Below, piece by piece: positions 1-9,181 of a stretch of DNA of 64,000 nucleotides. The stretch covers positions 124,001 to 188,000 of the forward strand of contig JAQFWX010000072.1 in assembly GCA_027605045.1 (NCBI GenBank), written 5' to 3'. The stretch's first letter is position 1, and every line of letters starts with the position of its first letter. The position numbers and the translations under genes were made by a program. A model generated the notes under the pieces. The model ran no database searches, was not told the DNA's origin, and worked only from the letters and a program-made list of their open reading frames with translations. The stretch comes from Phallus indusiatus. Its lineage: Eukaryota; Basidiomycota; Agaricomycetes; Phallales; Phallaceae.

Positions 1-1807
1 CCATCGCGGATAGCTTTTAGACTGAGAATAATACTCCTCGAAAAATGATTTTAGAAATTCCGGAAATTGGTCTTTTAAGATAGCGTTTTGCGCGTCACCC
101 ATTAGCCTGGCCTGGAAGACAACGTTGTGTTGAGTGACACCTGAAGTGCAATACGTGAATAGGTGCGATGACATTTGTGAATCGTCGGTCTCACTGACAA
201 TGTGCTGCTGCTGTTTCAATCCCTATGTTATGATGAAGAAAAGCCTTAGATGTCCGATCTTGACATGTCGGGCAAGGACAATTCTCGTCGATAGGCTCCA
301 TGTCGTGGCGATATTTTTTGAGATCTAAACGTCAAACCTTGGCTTTCGATGTCTTACTATTTGATTTGTCACGTACGCAAATTTATAGCACCTTTTCTTG
401 TCAGTGCAACTCCAAAACGGGCCGTTCGTGTTGGAAACACGCAGTCAGCCTAATGTGTTTTAGAGATATGTTTTAGTGACATTTTCATCAATGAGATCGG
501 TATCAGCGTGTGCGTACCATATCGACTCCTAATGCGATGCATACTAACAAATCTATGCAGATTTCTCAGCACTAGACCGGTTAAGAAGGAAAGACCGTGA
601 ACACTGAACACCTTCTGCGAATCCTATTCCCATAGAATATCGAGGTCCTAGGAAGAGACGTTAAAATGAATTGACCGCAAAATATAAAACGTACTGTCCG
701 CGGGTAACTTAGAAGCACATAGTGAAATCCTAGAGCAGTAGGAAAGCTCGGTTATCTTCAAATTGGCCGAAAAGACACACAACGAACATTTTCCAGAAAG
801 TTTCTTTACAACAAGATGTAAACCATTTTCTTTCCGGAAAGTAGCTATTAACATACCTTTAGCTTCACCACCGCTCAACCCTGAAAGATTGATCAAATGT
901 CTTTCATTAAGAGTCGCAAACCTTACCTCCTATGGCATAGCCCGCTACAGATTCCTTTCGTTCTATCATCTCGTCAATGCATATATTTCGGAGTTTATCA
1001 TCAAGCCCGCCTTGAATAATCGCGAACAAGTTTTGATGCGGTTGACCTGTCTTTTTATGTTGCGTAATACATCTATCGAGCCATCGGACAGATCTCCACA
1101 TTGCTTCCTCTACTCTCGGGCCCGTTGTAAGACTAGGAACTTGTACATTTGCATACTTTTTATTTTTATCGAGGCGTGACAGAGATTACATACCTACATC
1201 ATCCAATTGCATTATGATATCAGCACCAATCGTATGTTGTATTGACATCGATTCTTCGGGGGTCAGTAATGTAGGCTCTCCAGTGAACGGACTAGCGAAG
1301 AGAGCACCCTCTTCAGTGATCTGCGTAAATTTGCTCAAACTGACTAGCTGAAAACCTCCGCTATCCTTACGTGACGTGTCAGCAAATCTTCATATTCCAA
1401 TCAAATTTCTGTAGAACATACAGTAAGCAGGTTTTTTCTCCAGCCTTGAAATTTGTGCGCACCGCCGGCTTCTTGCAATATTTTTGTGCCAGGACGTAGA
1501 TTGAGATGATAAGTATTGTTAAGGAGTAAAGTAACTCCCAGTTCCTCCATTTGTTGGTATGTCAAACCTTTGATCGCAGCCTGCGTGGCCACAGGCATAA
1601 ATGTTGGAAGTAACGTTCTACACAACGTGGAAATTGATTAGACGTATGGAAAAACAGTGAACTTCGACATCCTACTAACACACCGTCTTCAATCCAACCA
1701 TATCAGAATCATCAGAAGATAGCAAAATAAAAACGCTCACGAGACATCGTCATCCGTGAAACCCTCGCTCTTGTTGTCGAGCATTGCGCGATGATTTCGA
1801 ATTGCAT
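1..1807 (-). CDS. QTRT1: Queuine tRNA-ribosyltransferase, catalytic subunit (partial, C-terminus off the left edge)
   Basis: This enzyme exchanges guanine-34 of GUN-anticodon tRNAs for queuine. Reading down the minus strand, an N-terminal exon begins at an ATG at 1807 ([18 protein letters not shown]). It is followed by [13 protein letters not shown] and [11 protein letters not shown] (about 1600-1490), [10 protein letters not shown] (about 1350), FAIIQGGLD (about 1030) and GYAIGG (about 920). Next come [11 protein letters not shown] (about 630) and FPTRTARFG (about 435), and the zinc site CPCPTC near 270 with its downstream His region. The last residues seen ([12 protein letters not shown]...SYPRW) are the typical C-terminal helix, so only a few codons are missing. 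About seven short introns interrupt it. The junction between the first exon and MPVATQ is not resolved: simple splicing there is out of phase, so a micro-exon is likely in 1740-1620. The family is certain; the exact model is not. Confidence 0.9.
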
Positions 1808-2419
1808 AGCCATTCAGTTATATGTGAATTCAAAAAACCGACGTGCGATGTGCATTGAAAAACGATTTGTCTTAGACTGTGTCACCGAGCCTGTTAGCGT
1901 TATAATCTTAGATCCTATTCATTGTTCAATACCGCCACAAATATCACGTGAGTGCAGCTCGTGCACGTGACATTATCACGTCCATTGAGACGCCGTGACG
2001 GTGGACGCGTCAGACCCACGGAGTGGAGATAAGCCCAATTGCGCTGCTATTTTTTTTGAACTCCAAAAAACTAATATATTCGGTTCTCCTTCGTGTAATT
2101 AAATAACAGAGAGCTTGAAAGCAAGCGATGTGTAAGTACAAGTAAATGCCTGTAAATACTTATTACAAATACGCTTATCAAGCACTTCTTATCACATCAT
2201 TCCCTTTTTATATAAATATTCGATTTCTTCGCTCGAGTTAGATCTCGTAAGTTGTTCATACACACTGAGGAGTAAGTCCCATTTCTTACCATTGTTGCTG
2301 AAGCCTTACTGATTTGTAGAATATCAGGCTCTTAAGGTTCGTTCAACATACTCAGTTCTTCATGCGCGTTTGGGAAATATTGAAATTTCTAGTCCGCACA
2401 ATATCCGTCGAACCACACA
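1808..2419. promoter_or_regulatory. Intergenic region with two CACGTG E-boxes and a TATA-like box
   Basis: No coding sequence is visible here. Two perfect CACGTG palindromes lie 19 bp apart (1945-1950 and 1964-1969), with a half-match CACGTC at 1975-1980. They sit about 140 bp upstream of the TGT start. A TATA-like stretch (tttttatataaata, about 2205-2219), followed by pyrimidine-rich and TSS-like sequence, precedes the first FunK1 copy. CACGTG is the core bound by bHLH factors in fungi (Cbf1, Pho4, SREBP types); which factor acts here cannot be said. Confidence 0.4.
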
Positions 2420-3104
2420 ATGAGATCTGTTTTTTTTACAAAATCCTCACAACCCCTCGCATATATTCGCCTAATCATCCCAGGGACTCTTTATCGTGTC
2501 GGTTTTAAGAACATGAGCAGCCTGGGGCATTCATCATCGACGAAACAGGAGGAGCGGAAAAAGGGGATGAAAACTGAACCCAGCGACCGTATCTACGAAA
2601 GTGATCAGTTGCTAGACAAAATTTTAACAATCCGTCCCGCAAAATCTCGAAAAAGTCATTGATGACTGTATGGTCAAGTTCAATGACTCCCCCCTCCCAA
2701 CCTCTGGAGACGAACGCCTCAACTATACCTCCTTTGTCAACCGTCTCAACATCGTCAAGGAGTCATTGGAACGGCGCAAGTTGATGGGGGAAAGTATTTA
2801 TAAAGATGTACGTTTCGAGGTGTACGATCGACCCATGAAAGAAGGTACCGGCAAAGTGAAGCCAGACGTCGTTGCACGAGGATCCGGCATTGAACAGCCA
2901 GTCTCTTGGGAGGACATCGAGCTCTGCTCTGACACCCGAAAAACGGGAGAAAATCGAGGGGTAAGTGTTCGTTATACTAAGACAGAATATTGGTAAACTT
3001 TCCATGTAGCTTCAATAATATGATTGAAAGTACTTCAACAAATGTGTCGGGGTTATTTCCGATGGAGATCAAGCTGTGCCATGGGGTGACATGGACAGGG
3101 AGAT

Positions 3105-3451
3105 TGTGAGGTGAATCGGTAAATTCGTACTGGTTCGCTTGATTTCTTATTTGTACTACTATTTCTTTTTCTCTTTTCGTTTCTCGCGCCCTCTATAAAT
3201 CACTAAGTCCGTGTTTCGCTTTATTGTAATCTCAGACATCATTTCTTTTTCCCTAGTAATTAGATTTCCCGGTGTAAATGTAAATAGATCACCTCGTTCT
3301 CAACCGTTCGAACTCGAGCGACAAGCCTACAACACACGAATTCAACTTCTAAACGGGTTAGTGTAACTCCGTCATTTATTTCGCACTTATTCCGTTCATT
3401 GATAGACCATTTTATTTCAACTAACTACGCATATAAGTCGGATACATCACA
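3105..3451. mobile_element. Solo LTR (347 bp) with 5-bp target-site duplication
   Basis: The element begins TGTGAGGTG and ends ACATCACA, so its termini form the inverted pair TGTGA/TCACA expected of an LTR. It is flanked by a direct repeat GAGAT at 3100-3104 and 3452-3456. Excising it with one GAGAT copy restores an exon reading DREIVKRRS followed by a GT donor, matching the sister kinase (DREVAEQRS). That is strong proof of insertion. No retrotransposon coding sequence remains, which is typical after LTR-LTR recombination. A 5-bp duplication fits Ty3/gypsy or copia integrases; the family cannot be named. Confidence 0.8.
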
Positions 3452-3680
3452 GAGATTGTGAAACGACGCTCGGTACGCGGTATTCTTCTGGGCTCATGTG
3501 CCAATCCTTAGTTATGTCTATATACAGAGAATGCCTCCACACTTGTCCCGACGGCTGATACAAGCTATGGTCAGCCATGAAGAGGTTATTCCAGGTCATT
3601 CAGTCATTGACGACTTGGAGTCCTTTGTGTGGGTATTATTTTCAGGTATCATTAAGGGTGAGCAATCAGGGCGGCGGCCC

Positions 3681-3713
3681 AAAGGCAAAGGCAAAGGCAA
3701 AGGCAAAGGCAAA
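3681..3713 (+). repeat. AAAGGC hexanucleotide tandem repeat
   Basis: Five AAAGGC units followed by AAA encode a Lys-Gly run in the decayed FunK1 copy. The intact sister has a Lys/Ala/Ser-rich linker at the equivalent place (about 6720-6850), so this is slippage-driven expansion within a low-complexity kinase insert. Confidence 0.8.
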
Positions 3714-4338
3714 CAATGATTACCTCTGCCTCCTTTGCACTGTTCCTTGATCTCCTTCTGGATTGGTTAGCCATAGGTCTCAACTGGACAACTCTGGAAG
3801 AAGTCGCCTACAGATATCCCGAATCTCTACCATCGCACGTTGGGAGATATCTTCAACTGAGGATCAAGCACTTTGAAAAGCTGACAGATACATGGGATGT
3901 TTCTTTATCACGAACTTGTCTTAAGATTGTTTTACATAACGAAAAAGAGCAGATTATAGGATAAACATAACAGCCATTGCTGAAGAATATTTTGTGTATT
4001 CCAGGAACCTTGGGATAATTTCATTGCAAGTCAACGCCGTTTCAGTTAATTGTAGCCTGATTAGGAGAGTAATTACCACATTTTCTGAGCGTTGTGCAGT
4101 CAGGACGCCACTTGCAGTTGAGAATTCACCCCGAAATGTTCGCGTAAAGCTTTGTGTTACCTTGAAGTAAACTTTGCTGCTTACCCCTCGCTTGCCGGTG
4201 ACTATTAGTTTGACTTGACACCGCGTCACACCCCTGGGGCATGGTGCATTGATCACTTCAAAGCAGCTTAGTCCGCACCGGTGGTCCTAGACACAAACTC
4301 AGTCCAAGTCCCTGCTTTGAACTTTTTTTGCCGTAACT

Positions 4339-4359
4339 GCTCGGCATCCGGTGCCGAGC
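4339..4359. repeat. Perfect 8-bp inverted repeat (hairpin) upstream of the FunK1 gene
   Basis: GCTCGGCA and TGCCGAGC flank the 5-nt loop TCCGG. It lies 128 bp upstream of the FunK1 ATG at 4487, just before a CACGTG E-box (4374-4379). It could be a palindromic factor-binding site or a 5'-UTR hairpin; the sequence alone does not decide. Confidence 0.5.
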
Positions 4360-4486
4360 TATATTCAAGCATCACGTGATCGCGGCTAGTTCTAAGTTCG
4401 TCGTGAAATTTGGGACGTGTATATGGTCGTGTTCGGTGAGCAGAGGTAAGCCCGGTCGCGTTGGTTTACTATCAGATCTTTCACTG

Positions 4487-7056
4487 ATGGCCTCTAAAAC
4501 TCCAGAAACTCCCAAAGGAGCCAAGGTTTCCAACTCTTCCTCGCTGAACCAGACGCCACTAATGATTGGCTCAGGTAGCCAACCAGATTCCTCAGCAACA
4601 AAACAGCATGACCTGAAGCAGGTGATGAAAGAGGAGCTTCGCAGCCGTGTGTACCAAAGTAGTCAGCTGCTTGACAAAATCTTCAATACCTCTCTCCCAC
4701 AAGATCTCGGAAAGGTAACCGAAGACTGTATTAGCAAGTTCAAAGAATCCCTGCCTCCGAAGTCCGGTGACGAACGCGCATACTATGTCTCCTTCGTCAG
4801 TCGTCTCAACGTCATTAAGGCATCGTTGGAGAGTCACCAACTCATGGAAGGAAGCATCTATACGGACGTTCGATTTGAGATATACGATGAAGTGATGAAA
4901 GAAGGTACCGGCAAAGACGCTCCTCTACAGCCAGACATCATAGCGCGAGTGCCACCACAGTCAACTCTCAGAGACCATGTTTCTTGGATGGACGTTGAAC
5001 TCTGCGTTGAGGTCAAGGGGCAGTATGCAGAAATGGTGGCGCAAGGAGCAACTTATGCACGCAGCATCATGGCCGCTCAGAGGAGTCGCTATTTCGTCCT
5101 CATCATCTTTTATGAGCAGAAGTCGGCCAACGTCTCCTTCGGACTCTTCACGCCTGCCTGGCTTTGTTTGTCCCCCAAAATCAATATCGAAACCGTGGAT
5201 GGCCAAAGGCAATTTGTACGGGACATGGCACGGATATGGAGTTGCAAATCCAGATGGAACGCTGGGTTTGATTTGACTTGCAACAATACCACTTGCTACC
5301 TGGAAAAAAATGGGACCTTTTTAATTCATCGGAAAATCTTCCATCGTATCTCTGTTGCAGGTCGGCAGACACGGGTTGACGTTATCACCGATGGTAAGGT
5401 CGGTAAGACTCAGACAGGTATGGTTCAGTTTAAGAATGGCTTATGACAGTATATTAAATATCATACGGCAGATGATTCACACAGCGGGATTGTGGTGTAC
5501 GGTCTACACGAATACACTTCCAACAAAACAGCGGCAACTACTCCAAATAGTCATACACAATCATCCGGAGCTCGCAGATCGGCTCGTCTTAAAGAAAAGG
5601 AAAGGGCTCGTGAGGATGCTGCAACCTCGGCCTCAATGCCTGCGACAACCAAAACTTCACATTATGTTCGGCCATGTGATTTACCTGTTGCTTATTCGCC
5701 CCCTCTCCATAAGAAGTTAATATTGAAAGACTCTTGGCCAATTTTGTCGCGCAAGAAGCAAGAGGAGCAAGTGTTCCAAAACGTAGGCTGTAAATTTGGG
5801 GTGCCAGCGATTTTACATTCTTTTCCTGTCAAATTACAGCGGGACAACGCTACAGCTGACAGGTGTGATACCGTCTGGTTCTTCCCAGACGATGCAACAA
5901 AATTGGGACTGTGGAGATCCGGTTTTAATAAACCCACTAGTACCTCTCAAAGTTTAAATCAGCAGAAAAAGGACAAGAATGAAGGCCCTGAGCATCGCGT
6001 GCATGTTCGCTTGCTTATACAAACAGAAGGGAGGCCGCTTTACGAAGCTAAAGGTCCAAAGCAATTACTACAAGCCGTTCTACATGCCATGATAGGTCAG
6101 TTTACCCTCTTTTTGTTTTTAATCACAAGTTCATTGTTCACAACCAGGCTATTGGGTGATATTTGAGAAAGGCTGGGTGCACCGCGATGTCAGCAGTGGG
6201 AATGTGCTCTTGATGGAAACGCCCGAAAGACGAGACAAGATCCAAGGGTTAGTAACGAGTTAATTCCAATAATCTGAAATATACGCAAACTTTTGCCTTA
6301 GATTTGAAAATATTTTGACGGAGGATATTATTGAGAATTACTTTGATAAATGTACTGGATTTATTTCGGATGGCGATTTAGCGGTGCGATGGGATGACAT
6401 GGATAGAGAGGTTGCAGAACAGCGTTCGGTCCGTCATTTTTTTAACTCTATAATTACAGAGAATTCAGATATCTCAACAGGGAACGCCTCCATATATGTC
6501 ACGTCGACTGATATCCGCCATGGCCACGAATAGGCAGCTTCCTCATTCCGCTATTGATGACTTAGAGTCATTTGTGTGGGTGCTGTTCTCGTCTGTATTA
6601 CACTCTATGGAATTCCGTCAAATCACCTTCACTACTCTTGAGCAGCACTATTGGTCTTGTCTTTGCTCTCGTGATCTGACGCAACTTGATCGAAGGGCTA
6701 GGTTCGACAGCGACCTTAAATTACAAAGAAAGGCGGTGAAGGTCAAACAACAATCAGATGCAGCTGCACTGAAGGCCAAACAATCTAATACAGGTGCATC
6801 AAAGACTAAGGAATCAAAAGCCAAGGAACTAAAAGACGAGCAAGGATCAATAGTCCCTAGAGATATCCCCTCTCCCACCTTTGAACCGTTTGTCGAATTA
6901 CTGCTGGATTGGCTGGAATTCGGTAGGAAATTGGAGGACGTGGACCTGGAAGACCTCATTTCCGATGGCTATGCCAAGTCTTTACGGTCGCACGTTGAAA
7001 AGTATTTAGAAATTGGAATTTCGCATCTTAAACGACTACCTGATACCTGGGTTTAG
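4487..7056 (+). CDS. FunK1-type (fungal-specific) protein kinase
   Basis: This is an intact member of the fungal-type protein kinase family FunK1 (Pfam PF17667), expanded in Agaricomycetes. The model is join(4487..5417, 5472..6095, 6148..6247, 6302..6428, 6481..7056), 785 codons in frame. The N-terminal region carries DVRFEIYD and the VEVKGQYAEMVAQGATYAR block. The kinase core shows HVRLLIQTEGRPLYEAKGP, catalytic loop HRDVSSGN (6178-6201), a variant metal-binding segment ISDGDLAV in place of a DFD/DFG motif, GTPPYMSRRLI and DDLESFVWVLF. A Lys-rich linker precedes a C-terminal DTWV. The ATG at 4487 is the first in frame; the open frame upstream starts from no ATG. The decayed neighbour at 2420-3964 is a tandem duplicate. 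Substrates are unknown for the family. Confidence 0.88.
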
Positions 7057-7333
7057 GCCAAGGAAGCACTAATAATCCTACTGAACGTGAATTATGTATG
7101 ATCTTTGCGGACCAATCATCCTTGCATTTTGTATAACGCGATTCCCAACTCATGTTTTTTATTTACTCAACAAGCATAATCTGTGATAAATACTTATCTA
7201 GAGCACTTTCAAAAAAAGTTTTTGTGAAGTCGAGGGCCGACAAAGCCAAGACAAAGCTCATTGAACTGCCAGTAGCCGCCGCCGGTGATAACGCGTGACG
7301 GCATTCGGAGCCTGTACAAGCACTGGCGGGGGA

Positions 7334-9111
7334 ATGAAGCAATGTCTTTTTTTCCTGCATAAACGGACTGGGATACCATACCCCCAGCCAGTGGTTTGGA
7401 AAAAGTTTTATCATGCTCCTAGCTTGATCTCAAAAATGTCATCTCGTGGTTTAATCGCGGAAAAAACAGCGCCGTAAGACATTCGACCCTCCAGTCTAAA
7501 CCGCACTCACACTGAGGACCCTTTTTTTAAAGAAGTGATACGTTGGAGAGTTATTTTGCGAGTCCCAGGACTATATATTGTGGTATAGATCCAACAGCCG
7601 GATCTTTGCACGTTGGAAATCTTGTTCCCCTTCTCAACCTGCTCTATTTCCAGCTGGCAGGACACCAAAGTATCGCACTGGTGAGAAAAATGTCACAGCC
7701 ATCCTCCTATTTCTTGAAATAATCAGGTTGGAGGTGCTACTGGTTTAATCGGCGACCCATCTGGACGTGATGAAGAACGACCTCTTCAAGCATCAGACGT
7801 CATTAGTCAAAACAGCATGAGTATTCGACACCAACTGAACGTGATTTTCGATAATGCCATGAATTATGCGTCCAAAAGGACGTCTTTACAAGGACCCGTC
7901 ACTCCAATTCAAATTATGAACAATTTGGATTGGTGGCAAGAGATGTCCTTGATAAGATTCTTGCAGTCCACTGGTAAACACATGAGGCTTGCGCCCATGC
8001 TTTCTCGGGAAAGGTTGAAAGTTTTCTATGGAAAGAAGGGTGATTGCTGATAATTTATAACTAGTGTCAAAAACCGCATGTCCTCCGCTAGCGGAATTTC
8101 CTTCGCCGAGTTTTCTTATCAGCTTCTACAAGCCTATGACTTCTGGTATCTTTACAAGCACCATTCTTGTCGGGTGCAAATAGGAGGGTCAGATCAATGG
8201 GGAAATATCATATCTGGTTTAGATCTAATTCTTAGGAAAGAGTCAGGCCTATCTGCTGACGACAAGGCATACGGGATCACTACTCCTTTGCTGACCACTT
8301 CCTCCGGTCAGAAATTTGGAAAAAGCGCGGGAAACGCTGTTTGGTTGGATAGTAACAAAACAAGTGTCTTTGACTTCTATCAGGCAAACAGCTTTGCGTG
8401 TTATCTTGACAAAGGTTCATTACTGATTTCATATGTAGTTTTTCTGGCGAACAACTGATGCAGACGTTGAAAAGTATTTGAACATTTTTACATTTCTTCC
8501 CTCGGAAGAGATCGCGACTATAATGGAGGAGCATAAGGTTAGTTTTTTAAGATTTGACTTCAACTTTATTATATCTTCATAGATACAACCGGATCGACGT
8601 GTAGCGCAACACTTGTTAGCACGCGAAGTGACAGAAATGATTCACGGAGGTCTTTATAATTTTGCATACTCAGTTCTGCATTTGTCCTAAGTGGTGTTGT
8701 GTTACAGGAAATGGGCTTTTGCAGGCTGAGGCAGCCACTCGCCTCTTATTCGACACTGACCTTCACGACATACGATTAGAAGATGCTGCCAAAGCGCTTG
8801 AAAACGATTCCAGATACCATCCCCTTTCCGAAAACGAATTAGTCGATGTACCTATAGCGAAATTGGCGGCGAAAACTGGTCTTGTTCAATCTAGAGGTGA
8901 GACTTTCTTTTCTATCTTAGCCCCTTTGAAAACTGACTGCAATGAAGGCGAAGCAAATAGACTCATTCAGGCGAAGGGCTTGTATCTAAATAATACTCCC
9001 GTACAAACTACGGACCGTAAGTTGCAGAAGACTGATCTTCTACAAGGACATGTTGTAGTGTTACGGGCTGGAAAAGATAAACATGTTGTCCTCGTGTTTA
9101 AGGACAACTAA
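7334..9111 (+). CDS. MSY1: Tyrosyl-tRNA synthetase, mitochondrial
   Basis: This class I synthetase charges mitochondrial tRNA-Tyr. The model is join(7334..7473, 7533..7680, 7727..8013, 8065..8383, 8439..8537, 8583..8649, 8708..8896, 8948..9111), 470 aa. The HIGH-like signature is HVGN in [15 protein letters not shown]. It is followed by [17 protein letters not shown], tyrosine-site [11 protein letters not shown], and KFGKS (KMSKS-like) in [16 protein letters not shown]-terminal S4-like RNA-binding segment starts at [14 protein letters not shown]. The KFGKS form, the length and a basic N-terminus ([12 protein letters not shown]) indicate the mitochondrial enzyme. An in-frame open stretch to 7295 has no upstream ATG. 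Intron 4 (8384-8438) is GC-AG. The 3' end converges on the TM9SF gene with a 70-bp gap. Confidence 0.93.
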
Positions 9112-9181
9112 ATAGAATCCATATACTATCAAAAAAGTATATACACTCAGTAATTTTGATACCAGTACCAAATCAGTCTAC

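Larger units (their letters stand above)
2420..3964 (+). pseudogene. FunK1-type protein kinase, decayed tandem copy
   Basis: This is a paralogue of the intact kinase at 4487-7056, with which it shares recognisable blocks. They are QLLDK, SGDERLNYTSFVNRLNIVKESLE, SIYKDVRFEVYD, MKEGTGK, ISDGDQAV, LSRRLI, HSVIDDLESFVWVLF and LLLDWL. Four lesions are visible by comparison. (1) Near 2630 it is 2 nt shorter than the sister, which breaks the frame before the block starting VIDDC. (2) About 1.2 kb corresponding to 5010-6210 of the sister is missing, including the HRD catalytic loop; the sequence jumps from IELC at 2925 to a degraded ERRDKIQG-like stretch. (3) A solo LTR (3105-3451) sits inside an exon. 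(4) The frame shifts again after a GGCAAA repeat at about 3715. It cannot encode an active kinase. The start at 2420 is the first ATG; another in-frame ATG lies at 2512. Confidence 0.8.

Noticed and set aside
1883..2400. Possible second LTR upstream of the decayed FunK1 copy
   Set aside because: TATA-like and TSS-like sequence is present, but I could not find TG...CA ends with a matching target duplication.
3295..3325. TTCGAAC-type word resembling a tRNA B-box
   Set aside because: No A-box or acceptor stem; it lies inside the solo LTR.
5692..5937. Minus-strand ORF opposite FunK1
   Set aside because: A shadow of the kinase exon 5472-6095, whose frame and motifs are unambiguous.
7163..7414. 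Minus-strand ORF overlapping the TyrRS leader
   Set aside because: No motif; it is antisense to the presequence exon.
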